This document shows, piece by piece, positions 1 to 47,308 of a stretch of DNA of 64,000 nucleotides. Where the stretch lies: the NCBI RefSeq assembly GCF_034702125.1, contig NC_085872.1, positions 30,340,134-30,404,133 of the forward strand, in the 5' to 3' direction. Under the pieces are notes generated by a model. The model was not told where the DNA came from, ran no database searches, and saw only the letters and a list, made by a program, of their open reading frames with translations. The translations under genes and the position numbers were made by a program. Position 1 is the first letter of the stretch, and each line of letters starts with the position of its first letter. The DNA is from Engraulis encrasicolus. Lineage: Eukaryota > Chordata > Actinopteri > Clupeiformes > Engraulidae.

Positions 1-12
1 GTCACTTTGCAG

Positions 13-3000
13 ATGTCATTCATGAGACTTGTGAATGCCTCAGATCCAGCCCTATCCCTGAGGCAATGGCACAGCTTGACTGCTCAGGGAACACCTGTAC
101 TGAATGCCCCGAAACACAAGCATCTCCATCAGAGCCAGTGGGAGTGGCAAGTCCAGAATGTGTGGTGGAACCACCCAGATGTCCAGTGCAGGAGAACACG
201 ATAGAGTCAGTGGCTGAGCATGACTCTGGTTACATAGCTGAGTCTATATCAGACAACTCAGAACCATCAGATATAAAGGAAGACCAAGTGGCGAAGAAGG
301 AGGCGTCAAGCACACTGGAAGAACTAGAATGCACTATTCTTCCAAGCCCTGCTGATGAGGATATTGCTGCCACAGCATATTGCCCTTTCTCTGTGAAGGA
401 GAACAGTGTTGAGACAGCAACGCAGAAACCATCTGCTACTGAAGTTGCTCTCAGTGCTACTCCTCCGCCTGCCGAAGTACTACGGCCCCCTGTCCCGTCC
501 AAAGGCCCAGACAGCGACAACCGTGCAGAGTGCTCAGAGACTGAAGAGAGCACTGGGCTCCAAGTGGATGTTGTTGAGCCTGTGTCAGCAAGATATTCTG
601 CATGCAAAATCACAGAGCTGCTGACGTCAGAACCAGTGGAGGACTGTGGGCAGAAGAGCGTGCCTCTCGTCAGCACTCCCAGCGAGGAGCGTATGAGTGG
701 AACAGGCCCTGCTTCACCCACACTGGAACCAGTTGTGGCACACATGCAGTGCCCATGCGCCATCTCTGGATCAGGTGAAGTGTGAAATAACGTGTGTGTG
801 AGCTGAAGGCAGTTTTGCAGATTGATATGCATATACAGTAGATACTTTGAGGGGTTTAGTGATTAATGTAAAAAATAGTAATCATATTTAATCATAAATA
901 AGGAATTTTGTAATGAGACAATATTGTAGTGACTGAATTAGAACAGATTTATACTGAATATAATGGTCCATACCATACCAATATGCATAGCCCCTTAACC
1001 CATTGATGCCTGATGTTGCCTTGCGCAACATTAGCCCTGGCGCCTGGAGCTGCATTACGCAACATTCAGGCTCATGAGATTTGAGACAACTTTATGAAAA
1101 ATCTCTGTTTGTTTGAGATGAATGAACACATTCTAATGAAAGATGAGGGTCTTAGCGTTTAAATGCAACTTAGTGCATATTTTTATGTGCTTCAGAAGCT
1201 GAGATATTTAGGTTTTTATAGGCTGAGGGCAGCTTTTCTTAAAAAGGGCTCAGGCATTCAGCACCCTCTTTTGCAGGTGCCTTAGGCGTCAATGGGTTAA
1301 TGCACGCTGTACCTCCAGTGGCACACCAGCACTGTAATAGTAATTGAAAAGTTAACTACCATAGTACTACAATACTATTCCATAACACAGGGCCTTTAGT
1401 AATGCACTACGACTTGGTCATTGCCATTCTGGTAACAGCAAATGTATAATACCATGTCTTAACGGGTTAAGACTAATATGTTGGTTGCTGTTGCAGATGA
1501 ACCTGAGGTGTGTGAAGTAGAGTCTCGTTTACCTGGCAGCCCAGGACTAGGCACAGAAGAAGAACCTGCAGTTGAAAAGCCTGCTGTAGATGAAGCCCTC
1601 AGTGCCACACCCGCCATCCCCGCGTCACCCCCTGTGATGGCACACCTGCCAGTAGAACGTCCTTGCAAATCTCCAATCCAGAAACTTTTTGAAGACCTGA
1701 AAATAGCGGAGATTGTTGTTCCCGAGCAGACAGAGTTTGTGTCAGCCGGAGGCGTGGTAGAGGCCGGGCAGGCTTCTCCTGACCGGCTGAGCCAAGAGGC
1801 TGTGTCTGGCAACAAGGTGAATGATGATGTGAGGGCGGTTATGGAGGCACCAGTACCTGCACCAGCAGCTGTGCCGGTAGAGCCTCTCCCCAGACCCGCC
1901 GTAACTTCCGACAGCTTTGAAGCTTTGATGTCCTCAGAGAGCTGCGCACGGGTGATCTCTCCGATGCTGGAACACACCATGATACTGAAGAGCCTCGTTG
2001 CCAATTCTGTCCAGAGAAATTCGGTTTCAATACCAGCACCTGCAGAAAGGGCGATGTCTCCAGCCCTTTCGAGAAAGGGCTCTGCAATGTCAGGTGAGTG
2101 ACAAACTATTTGGCCCGAATAGAATGCCCTCACTGGCACCAAAGTAGTTACTTTGACACATCCAAAACAAAATCACAATGTGTTTTTTGTTTTGTTTGCA
2201 CAGGTTCTGTGTCTGTCCACAATCAGTTCTCGGGGCTGGCTTTGGGGCAGAGTGCCGCAGGTGGCGAGGAGAGGCCACAGAGATACAGCTTGGACAGCAG
2301 CAACATCACCTGGCCTCCCGCTGCATCGCCAAGCAACAATGTGGCCAATGGGAGTATCCAAGGTACAGTGATTCTGACCTCAGTGGGTATCTGCTAGAAT
2401 TATCCCTGACATTTTACCGTGATCAAATTGAATCATCTAGCATGGTGTCTGATTTAAATGGTCAATTATATATTTTTAGATTTATAATGTTTAGCAATCC
2501 AAAAATAAGTCTAAGGTTGAGAAAAATATTGTACCTTAATGATACGTACATAGTAAAATCTTGCCACATGTGTACCTTGATGTTTATTGCCTGTCTCATA
2601 CATCAAATGATTGTCTTTCTCTCTCTTTAAAAAAATCAGATAATGCACAGCAAGACAACAACGACAATACTACGGGGCAGAGGGGAAGAGGAAGCCCATC
2701 AAACAACGATTCTGTCATCCAGTCCTCAGTTAACCAGATGTGGACTCTGTTCCACCTGCCCCACGTCAGCGAGGATGGCACCTTCTCCACTGAGATCCTG
2801 ACGCAGCCCCCATTCAATGGCAGTGCCTACATCCGCTCCTTCGGACCGGGCCACGTGCTGCTGGCCAAGAGGTCCCCTACGCCCTCCCAGGATGACCTGC
2901 GCACGGCTACTGGGGGCACTCCAGAGCACCTGACGCAGGCCTCCAACCTCCAATACCAGGAGCATCATCCTCATAACCAGCAGAGACCTCTGCACGACGT

Positions 3001-3349
3001 GGGCCCCGCAGTGAAGGATGCGACCGAGTTCTTGCAACCAACATCCGCCTCCGGCAAGGGCACCTTGGAGATCAGTCTCCCCAACTTCCTACTGTGCATT
3101 GACAACGGCCAGCAGGCCACACCGCTCATGGGATCAACCCTCCCGGTTCCCGCCCAGGCGGTCAGGGTGAGGCGAGATGAGGCCTCGGGCCTCCTGGCTT
3201 TCACCGTACCCATGGAGAGCGTGAGCAGCTCGCAGAGCAGGAAACGCCAGGTCCAGTTCCTGCCCATCACCACCGAGCAGGGCCAGAGCGTCTACTCCCC
3301 CGCCGTGCTGAGGATAGTCACCCATCCTCCTGACCAGCCCCCGAAGTGA
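13..3349 (+). CDS. cabyr: CABYR-like protein, C-terminal four coding exons (5' end outside window)
   Basis: Four exons can be joined in one frame: 13-774, 1497-2093, 2204-2362 and 2640-3349 (stop TGA 3347-3349). The first follows a cag acceptor ending at 12, and the introns have GT-AG borders and equal phase (G|AT or G|GT). The visible product is about 741 residues, rich in Pro, Glu, Ala, Ser and Thr. The motif ALSATP recurs in exons 1 and 2 (about residues 147 and 293 of the visible part), followed by proline-rich stretches. The last exon is less acidic and has a more ordered-looking segment beginning MWTLFHLPHVSEDG. CABYR is a calcium-binding, tyrosine-phosphorylated protein of the sperm fibrous sheath with an N-terminal RII dimerisation domain, which would lie upstream of the window. 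The identification rests on position beside OSBPL1A in the orientation I recall for human CABYR, and on the disordered Pro/Glu composition. I do not recognise a diagnostic motif, so another rapidly evolving disordered protein is possible. The exon structure is more certain than the name. Confidence 0.55.
999..1296. mobile_element. piggyBac-like MITE with TTAA target duplication
   Basis: A 298-bp segment in the first visible CABYR-like intron starts CCCATTGATGCCTGA and ends with the imperfect inverse, TTAGGCGTCAATGGG. It is bounded by TTAA at 995-998 and 1297-1300. Terminal inverted repeats with a TTAA duplication are typical of piggyBac-type elements. It has no coding capacity, so it is non-autonomous. 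Confidence 0.65.
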
Positions 3350-3427
3350 GTTGGGGGTTGTTGGTATTCATAGAGCAAGATTAGCGTGGCCTACCATTAT
3401 TTGAGACCCACTCTGAGAGCCAGGGCA

Positions 3428-3433
3428 AATAAA
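3428..3433 (+). terminator. candidate poly(A) signal of the CABYR-like gene
   Basis: An AATAAA hexamer lies 79 bases after the stop codon at 3349. It is the first canonical signal downstream, and its position fits a short 3' UTR. Confidence 0.45.
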
Positions 3434-5367
3434 ATAGAGATGTATGATCATTTTTGGATTATTTTTTGTTTTTTCTTGTCCTCTGTCACCGAGTGTAAGT
3501 TTTTTTTTTTTTAATGAAAGTGTGAGCTTAATGTAATGGAATTCAGTATATTCTTTTTGTGCAATAGTGCATTCAAAATGATGAGACAAGCATGGGAATT
3601 CAGTTGATATTAAGCCTTTATTTAGCAACGATAGAAACATTTTATTTTTTAAAACTTTGCTACATGGTATTAACAAAGAATGAGATAAGTTACGAACAAA
3701 CACATTTCAGGCCATAAAGACCTCATCTAAATGTTATCGTACAATTCATATGAACACTTTTCACAGCAGCTACATGTCAAGGATCAGTGAGTTGCCTTCA
3801 GTGCATGGATCAACCACTAAGGGGGGGGGCAGAGGGAAGCTTTGTGTGCGACAACATTTTTTGCATAGTACAGGGAGAACATTGTTTTTATTTTGTATTA
3901 CAATGGTAATACTCAGCATTTCTTTTTAAAGCTGAAATTCAAACTCAAATTTCTACTAATATACATTTGTAGAATGGCAGCTGATTAGCATGTTATGTGC
4001 TGAATTAAGAAATCATAGCCAGAAGATTTCTTGAGGGACAATTGATGAGTGTGTCAATATTTAAGGAGCATTGTGTTATACATGATGGGCTTTACCAATC
4101 TAAAGAAGACCAGGACATGTCATTACTAAAGAGACCCGCACTAAATGCTCACGTGACGTCTACCCATGACTGTGTCGATGAGACCTTCAAGGACATGACT
4201 AAAAGCCAACAGCTTTTGCTACAGATGTCTTAACAACTGAAATATATGAATTTGAGATTAAATCAGCGAAGCACCCAACCATTTACACACGCACACTGAC
4301 ACACACCTGCGCTCACGCGCGCGCACACACGCGCACACACACACACACACACACACACCAAAGTAGTACTGCCACACAACTGAAACGATACAACCGCACA
4401 AATAAATATTAACTGCATCTTTGGAGAACAAATGCAGTTGCTAGGGAAAGACTCCAAGGTTCTCTGTTCATATGTAGGCCGTGTACATGCAGCATTGATG
4501 AGAGAAAAAATCTGAGAATAAACTGTGGTTTAAGTCTCTCAGACAGCGCTGACTACCATCAGCCTATGAAACTAGCACTTGCTAATCTACCTCTGAAGAA
4601 TATACGCGAGGTCACAAACGTACAGTATATGTAACAGTGGGTCTAGTCGCTATGTCATTTTAGACGTTCACAATTTGAAAGTATTCCCATGATCTACAGT
4701 AACATGTCTGTCACCTGCTGTCAAATCGAATATACAGTAGAGAAAAGAGAGGATTCAAGTAAACATGTCAGCAACTGTACAAGTAATCCCTGTAGTGTGG
4801 AGATCACGAGCAATAGGAGGAACGCGACACATTTCTATTCAGCCTGCAGAAGCAACCCAAAAAGCTATGCATATATTTGTATATGTATAAACAAAAAAGC
4901 AAGCAACAACATAAGACCAGCAAAAAAAAACCAACAGTTGTAAGAGATGACCTGATTTATATATTGACCGGTTAACGGTTCAAACAACAAAAATCACACT
5001 GAAGGCCCAGTTTTGTGCTTTAAGGAAGACCATTATAGGCTGCGGAAGGTTTTTGTGTGTGTGGCCCCTCTTTTGTCATGGCTACTCGAACCTAGCCATG
5101 TACATCCTGGCCAGGGGTGATACGGTAAGCCATGAGCCAGTCCTTCGTCCTCTCCTTTCATCTTCCTAACCAATCTCATGCCATCACCATCATATTAATT
5201 TTGTGTTTATAACCAGCCCAAACAGCTAAACAACCTTTCCAGGCCATAGTCACACCATAGATATTAACAACAAGAGTTGAGCTTTTGAACTGTTTGTACT
5301 GTACGTAGGTGCTGATGAGCTAATGTGTGAACAGAGTTGCCGCCCCTTACAGCATCGAGGATGTGCG
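3434..5367 (-). other. osbpl1a 3' UTR and intergenic tail-to-tail spacer
   Basis: This stretch between the two convergent stop codons has no convincing ORF. It is AT-rich, carries a (CA)n tract at about 4285-4359, and probably is mostly osbpl1a 3' UTR, because the first good minus-strand poly(A) signal is at 3617-3622. Confidence 0.5.
3617..3622 (-). terminator. candidate poly(A) signal of osbpl1a
   Basis: TTTATT on the + strand reads AATAAA on the minus strand. It would give a 3' UTR of about 1.75 kb and lies under 200 bp from the candidate signal of the convergent CABYR-like gene. Confidence 0.35.
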
Positions 5368-40342
<34,975 letters not shown>

Positions 40343-41060
40343 TGCCTATTGGACAGACTGCAATGTAGCCCAAAACATGTATGGTAAGTGTGTATAGCAT
40401 TATTTCTTCTGCTCACTTCAATTAACAAATCATATTGGTAGATTTCTAGCAAAGTGCCATAACGGTAGGCCTATGTAATCAATTATGTGTGTCAATTTAT
40501 GTTAACTACCAACACGATTTCAAATAGCCTACCGACTCGCAGTTTTACGCATGAATAGCTTACGAATGACTTGCATTTTGTAGGCTTCTGTGAAGACCAA
40601 AATAAAGTTTGTAATTCGATGCCGACTCCGGACAAGCTCGCGAGTCACTTGTCAACAGTGTAGTAGCCCACGTTGATATCCATACATCGTGCCGAATGAA
40701 AGCAAGCACAGGTTGACACACAACGTCTGAATTCCAAACAACGAAACACCCGTTTCACTCTAAACTGGACTCACGGGGTTCCTGGCCTGCCCCACGTTTG
40801 ACTAAAATAGCACACCAACGCGGGCAAAGTGGTAGGCCTATGTTTCAACATGGCTTTTCATAGCTATGACTATTATGTCGACGCTATCATCAATGCGCCC
40901 TCAAATATAGCTATGTATGTACATAAACACTACATTTTCTACCCTACATAGTAGAATAGATTAAACAAAATGCGAAAGTACCACCCGCGCTTAAAATGAC
41001 AGCATGGAAAGTTGTAGCGCATGAACTCGAGTGGAGGGACAAGGCAACTCTCCAATAGAG
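40343..41060 (-). promoter_or_regulatory. osbpl1a 5' UTR junction and presumptive promoter region
   Basis: On the minus strand the start codon is preceded by TCTGTCCAATAGGCA and a possible acceptor, TACATTGCAG, ending at 40358. A non-coding first exon further upstream is therefore likely. No TATA box or defined start can be assigned from sequence alone. Confidence 0.3.
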
Positions 41061-41239
41061 GGGCGCAGACTAATGTGTATGGAATATAGCCCTGAAGTGC
41101 CATGTCACCCACTCAGCCCAATGAGTGATGCTCATTGTTTTAAAAACCCCTGCAGCCACTGATGAAAAGACTACTTCTACAATCACATGAAAATTAATTG
41201 ACACAGGACTGTGGTTCAAGTTCATTATTATAGCTACAT

Positions 41240-41550
41240 GTATATCAACACTATACAGATGCTGTACTCACAAATTCAACAAAACAACCAGACAAAACAA
41301 AGGGTGGGTGGTTGGCCATGGAAGAAAAGAAAAGCAAGGGCGCCCATAAATAACATGAAATGACACATACAACAAAAAAAAACATCAAAAAAGTTAAGAG
41401 TGCATTGGTTGCACTGAAAACAGCAGGAGTTACATTGTGCAAAATAAGCAAGAGAGGTAGGAAGGTCAGGTAGTGAGGTAAGGGTAAAGTGCTTGTGCAT
41501 AAGTGGCAGATGGCTTGTGGGTAAGTATTGTCCCTAAAATGGGGTGGTAG
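41240..41550 (-). mobile_element. LINE fragment, 3' part
   Basis: The minus-strand translation reads HFRDNTYPQAICHL near 41525, resembling the conserved end of a CR1/Rex-type non-LTR ORF2 (family members have a FFPQAI-like motif), then an untranslated tail rich in CTT. It appears to continue the fragment at 42631-43060 across the palindromic insertion. Confidence 0.4.
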
Positions 41551-42630
41551 TAGGTGCATTCGACATGTGTCAACGCATGCATGCGCATTTAGACAGCAAT
41601 GCACCCTGGATGGAAAATGCTGCATGACGGTTAGATTTCCTGTCAAACTTCGAAATTTCGTCGACGTTGCGTTGACGAGGTGACATGTCACATGGTGTAA
41701 AACTATCGCGGGATGAATGCGGCTGCAGTCAGATCTTGCAACCTCTGCAGTTGCTTATCCCCTTCAACGCTCGTCGGCGGACTGCCTCCGAGGTCACGCG
41801 CCCATGAACTGGTTGGTCAACAACTCACTCACGTGTGTATATGGGTCTTGTCTCACACCTCTACACAAGTTTGCGCAGGTACCCACTTCAGCTCCTCCTC
41901 ACTGCCTGTCCCCCCACTCCTCACACGTGGTGTGTTAGTAGAGCAAACCGGTGCGAGCTCATCGTCTCGTTCATATTTGTGGCCGACTGCAAATGCGCTG
42001 TATTTAATAGCCCCATACGACTTTGTTGCTGTCGATCAACATTGACGAAGCACGTGAGCGAGAACTTGTTGTCACGATGTGGGTGTTATTAAATACAGCG
42101 CATTTAAAGTCGGCCACAAATATGAACGAGACGATGAGCTCGCACCGGTTTGCTCTACTAACACACCACGTGTGAGGAGTGGGGGGACAGGCAGTGAGGA
42201 GGAGCTGAAGTGGGGACCTGCGCAAACTTGTGTAGAGGTGTGAGACAAGACCCATATACACACGTGAGTGAGTTGTTGACCAACCAGTTCATGGGCGCGT
42301 GACCTCGGAGGCAGTCCGCCGACGAGCGTTGAAGGGGATAAGCAACTGCAGAGGTTGCAAGATCTGACTGCAGCCGCATTCATCCCGCGATAGTTTTACA
42401 CCATGTGACATGTCACCTCGTCAACGCAACGTCGACGAAATTTCGAAGTTTGACAGGAAATCTAACCGTCATGCAGCATTTTCCATCCAGGGTGCATTGC
42501 TGTCTAAATGCGCATGCATGCGTTGACACATGTCGAATTCACCTAATAACACCCACATCGTGACAACAAGTTCTCGCTCACGTGCTTCCGTCAACGTTGG
42601 TCGACAGCAACAAAGTCGTATGGGCTTATT
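41551..42630. mobile_element. nested palindrome A-B-A'-B' (~455, 85, 455, 85 bp)
   Basis: Arm A (41551-42005) is matched in inverse orientation by A' (42091-42545) with only a few mismatches seen on reading. Between them lies B (42006-42090), and after A' comes B' (42546-42630), the inverse of B with about four differences. B and A share no similarity. The arms contain no plausible gene; short ORFs appear twice because of the symmetry. The whole sits inside a LINE fragment in the intergenic region upstream of osbpl1a. I do not recognise the family. Confidence 0.85.
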
Positions 42631-43060
42631 GCATGGGATGCTGCGGTACAGAATATTCTCCCCGATGGTAGGCATGTGACAAGATTGTGAGCAGAATGTG
42701 TAAGGTCAGGGGTGATGTTCAATCTGGTAATTCTGGTGTTGTTGTAATGTGAGGCTATGAAGAATGCCGCCAATGATTTTAGAGGCCCTACCACCTTCTC
42801 CAGGTGTTGCTTATCTTGGCTGGTGGTGCTGCCATACCAGACCAGGAGGGAGAAGGTGAGCACACTTTCAATTAGTAGAAGTGGATCGTGCTTGCTTGAT
42901 TGACCCAAGTTTCCTCAACTGTCAGAGGAAGTGTAGTCTTTGGCGGGCTTTTCAAATTATGAAACTGATGTTCAGGTTCCATGACAGGGACTGATTGATG
43001 GTGGTACTTAAAAAACGAAAGGAGTCAACACTCCACTACCTGGGCAGAATACAAATTGGG
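42631..43060 (-). pseudogene. non-LTR retrotransposon ORF2 C-terminal fragment
   Basis: Minus-strand translation, with a few stops, contains NQSLSWNLNISFI, RLHFL-QLRKLG, IESVLTFSLLVWYGS and DKQHLEKVVGPLKSL, then LPSGR. These match the region after the reverse transcriptase in CR1/Rex/L2-type ORF2 proteins (SLSW-NI, QRL-FLRQLR, ESVL--WYG). It is a degraded 5'-truncated copy whose 3' part is cut off by the palindrome. Confidence 0.7.
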
Positions 43061-44460
43061 ATGTGCTGGCTGGCCCTTTTCCTGAAAATGGGCTATATTA
43101 CAAGTTCATATCCTACTTAAAAGCACTTCACTGATCAAAACATCAGCCAGATCTATTGATAAAATGGGGGCCAACTATAAGGGGTAGAACCAAGAATAGG
43201 CTTATCTTGAAAAGTTCTTTGGTGACTGACAACAAAGATGAGGAGTACCACCATCAAAATGTAAATACGACATTTTTTTACTTTCTATTGCCTTAAAATG
43301 CAACATCTAACTAATATCTTCAAACAAAGCACTGCAGGAAGGATACATGTCTATACGTTTCAGTTCAGAGGTGTGTAGCCTACAGGTTTTGACATAACTT
43401 AGAGAGCGATCTAGACATTGGGATAGGGGATATTTTTCTATAAAAACGTATGTTTCTTAAGAAACCCCTTTGTGAAAAAAGGGAAAACAATATATTCTGA
43501 ATTTGTCTGAAGAATCTCATTCATCTGGGTCATCCTAGACATGTTTTTTTGTTGTATGGGCTGGCCCAGTGAATGTCATTTTCAACAACACCAGCAGATG
43601 GCAAACTACACACTGTAGCTTGAGGCTTCAGCCCTTGTGCCCTCATGTATGTTTCCCTAGTATGTGTTGTAACAGTGATGCATTATGGAAAGTATCAAAG
43701 ACCCAGTAATCACAACATTTCAAAGCTAATGTTAGATCATGGATGGTGAACCAATGTCTCGGGGGCCGTTTACGGATCTTATCTTGCCTACAATATAATT
43801 TTAATGGTATGCAGTTTTACATGACATATGCCATGTGTTTTAAAGATATTACATTAGAAATACACTTAAATTATATGTTCAGGCGACCTAGTGAAGGTGG
43901 GGTCTGTTGTAAAGGTGGCTGCCTTCAATATAGGCCTAAAGTGCTGGGGGAAATCCTGGCTTGTGTTCAATGTATACCCTTTGGAGGACGTAATAACATT
44001 TTAAGTGGTCCCTTGAATGAAAAAAATCCCCACCCTGTGTTAGATGGAGAACATTTTGTTTGACGAAAGGCTTAGTTCTTCTTCACTCTAATGAAATCTC
44101 AGTCATGTCCCCCCACATGATGCCAAAATGGCATTTATTCATTTGTTTCTGTAATCATTTAGGCATGCCAGAAACAACTAACACAATTCTGACAAAATGT
44201 TGAATCTTTTCATATTGTTGCAGGAGGAGACTTACTTTCTCGAAATGGAAGAAAAGCCAATGAAAGACCAGTGATCATCCCACACTAGAACCATGGGAGA
44301 AATACTGTGTTTGGATGTAATCGGTGTGATGTCCATGATGTGAAGTGATGATTGATACAGATATTTTCCCAAGACCAAGGAAAGTGGGTAATGTATGTAT
44401 GTATGTATGTACGTACTAGACTAATGTTTAATCTGCCCTAGCCCCAGGCCAGACTATTGA
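43061..44460. other. intergenic, no recognisable feature
   Basis: AT-rich sequence without a supported gene. A 106-codon ORF at 43743-44063 has no recognisable motif and is taken as chance. Confidence 0.6.
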
Positions 44461-44464
44461 CATG

Positions 44465-44506
44465 ATGTGTGTGTGTGTCTGTGCGTGTGCGTGTGCGTGT
44501 GCGTGC

Positions 44507-44601
<95 letters not shown>

Positions 44602-44608
44602 TGTGTGT

Positions 44609-44661
<53 letters not shown>
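44465..44661. repeat. (GT)n microsatellite
   Basis: GT run of about 195 bp with GCGT and CTGT interruptions, preceded by (TATG)n at 44395-44412. Confidence 0.95.
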
Positions 44662-44664
<3 letters not shown>

Positions 44665-44762
44665 AAAAAAAAAAAACCTAACCTAACTGAACCTTTTTGT
44701 TGTTCTGTATATTTCCTGTGCACTTTGTATCTGCTAGTGATGTTGGCTATGATTATGTCCTC

Positions 44763-44822
44763 GTTTGTAAGTCGCTTTGGTTATAAAGCGTCTGCCAAAT
44801 GTAATGTAATGTAATGTAATGT
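44763..44822 (+). mobile_element. SINE 3' tail
   Basis: GTAAGTCGCTTTGGTTATAAAGCGTCTGCCAAATG followed by (TAATG)n is the conserved tail of teleost tRNA-SINEs. No head is evident. Confidence 0.55.
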
Positions 44823-45018
44823 GTGGAGGTGACCCTCTCCTCCTTCCCCTCTTGCTTTCAGCACCCCTGGTCTGTGCTTCCCTTAGCCTGCTCTTGCGAG
44901 CCATCAGAGCTAATGAAGGACCGCACTCTGTCTGGCACAGGGCACACCCGTCGCTTTGAAGACCCATGTGAGTATGAGCAATTTGGTAGCCATGCATCAG
45001 AGACAGGGAGGGAGTGCA

Positions 45019-45217
<199 letters not shown>

Positions 45218-45699
45218 AAGAAAGACATATATGGAAAAATATAAGAAAAGAGAGATATAGAAAGAAAGAGTCGGAGGAGACTAGAATACTGAGGGGAAGG
45301 GGCCACAAGGCCAATGGGTTCATTCATGAGTCCTGTGATCTGGCGGACTACTCAAACCTGGTGCCAGCTTTTTGTATATCAAAGCGCTTTTATGTTCTCT
45401 CTGCACATGCATCCGTATAGTCTTGTGTGAAGAAGAAAATGCACAGGTGTGTGTGTGTCCGTACTTTTATTTCGACAGCTTGTCGGGAAAACAGACGCCT
45501 GTTTAATGTTTTGTTGTTTCAGCTCAGGATCTCATCAGTGCGGAGAGCAGTGCAACTACTGTTTACATGTGGCCTCCACTTAACATCGCTGCTCTGCACA
45601 TTGCTACTTTGTCATGCTGCCGCTTGATGTGTAGGCGTGCTTTGTTACATGCTTACTTAGTCTACCCTTCCCTGTGTACTTTGCGGCATGATTTGTGGA

Positions 45700-45752
45700 C
45701 TATTGTGCGGCGCTTTAGATAAAAGAGTCCGTTAAGTGTAATTTATTGTAAT
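45700..45752 (+). mobile_element. SINE 3' tail, degraded
   Basis: GGCGCTTTAGATAAAAGAGTCCGTTAAGTGTAA is a variant of the same conserved tail; the upstream head is not recognisable. Confidence 0.4.
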
Positions 45753-47154
45753 GCAAAAAATCAATTGATCTCCCGGCAGCAGCGAGGCAAGTTACAGTAG
45801 CTGCTGGAGACGAATGATCAGTTATACAGGAAAAACACAGTACAGTATATGCATTCATGTAATGACGCTGACAACATGCTGGACACTGAGAAAAAGGTGG
45901 GGAATGGGGGGTTGGGGGAGCCATGTTTAGGGTAGCAAGTACAATTCCTGATCAGTTTGGTTTATTTGAGGACACAACACCATCTGTAGATAGTGTGCAA
46001 TACTCATTGGTCTAATTAGATGTCCTGATGTAGGCGTAACGGTGGGAGGATTGGGCAGATAGTAGCATTGTATTCCACTGAATGAGGAACTGATGAGGGG
46101 GTGGGTCATGGTGAACCAAGCTTGAAATTGTACAATGGAAATTACTGGAATGTTACTGGCAATTACTGTAGACAACTGGCCGCCCTGTTTGTTAAGAGAA
46201 AATCTTTTTTTTCAAGGTAATTTGACAGGAGCCAATTGAGAGCCAATATTGCCATTGTGAATTTTCTGGTCACACATTTCGTTTACAGTCTCACCCTTAC
46301 ACATATGGAACAACGTGTCAACCATTGAGCACTGAGCAAGCGAGCACCCACTATATTCATCAAATCAGCCCATAGCCAGTCTGGGGCTCCGACGAGCATG
46401 CTAATTAGGTTAGCAATTACTGTAAGCTGTCACAGTTCTTTAGTGTCGAGCCGGACGCTGTGTTCTCCAGTGTCTAATCCTCTTCAAATGACAAGATAAT
46501 GGAGATGATGATGAACCAAGGCTTCAAAAGGGAAAACTGTGGAGAATTCTCAAATGAGACCCATTTAGTAGAGCGAGGGGAGAAAGAGAGACGGAGGCAG
46601 GCAAGCCAGGAAGGAAAAGGGGAAAAAATATATTTAAAAAAGGGGTAAAATCACAGTGAAGGAATCAAGTAGTACCCCCTTCAGCCCCACCCCCTTCAGC
46701 CCCCACATCCTCTCTCTTCATCTGTCATTCTCACTCTGTCTCTGTCTCTGTCTCTCTCCCTCTCTCTCTGTGTCTCTCTGTCTGACTATCTTTGTCTTTC
46801 TTGCACTCTTAACCTCTCTCGACCTCCAAAAAGATACCATTCAGATAGTATTTGTGAATTTCCAGTTTCTCATTTCAATGAATGCAAATGAAAAGAAAAA
46901 AAAGAATAAAAGGCAACGTATTAATGGTTAGTAGACTATTGTGAAGCAACACACACAAATGTGCAGTCAGGCATAGTATGAATATTGTCAACAGTATACA
47001 AATCAGCCCCCTGCTGGCAGGTGTCATTCTAACATTTCATAGCAAACTCCATGTCAGGCACATAGGGCATGTTGTTGTCCCCCCCCTTTTTCCATCACAA
47101 AAAGGGAAAAACAGTTTAACCAGAGAGATGTGATGACATTCAGTTACTGGAAAG
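45753..47154. other. intergenic, no recognisable gene
   Basis: Mixed non-coding sequence, with a CT-rich patch at about 46735-46790. Confidence 0.55.
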
Positions 47155-47308
47155 CAGGGCCGCTGACAGCTTTGGCCGACCCCTAGGTCAAAGTCATTTG
47201 AAAGGGCCCCCTAGCCCATGCAATGAGGGCCCAACTTTGGGCCCCCTCTCTCTCCCCGGCCCTGGGACAACTGTCCCCTTTGTCCCCACCCTCCTCGCGG
47301 CACCCCTG
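47155..47308. mobile_element. hAT MITE, 154 bp
   Basis: CAGGGCCGCTG start, GCGGCACCCCTG end, flanked by CTGGAAAG (47147-47154) and CTGAAAAG (47309-47316), 7 of 8 matching. Confidence 0.6.

Noticed and set aside
230..832. 200-codon minus-strand ORF at 230-832
   Set aside because: Antisense shadow of the CABYR-like exon, whose + frame has matched splice sites and continues into the next exons.
1459..2142. 227-codon minus-strand ORF opposite 1478-2101
   Set aside because: Opposite to a coding exon with consistent splice phases; no recognisable domain.
41713..42383. Pair of identical 73-110 codon ORFs on opposite strands
   Set aside because: Mirror images produced by the palindrome; no protein-like features.
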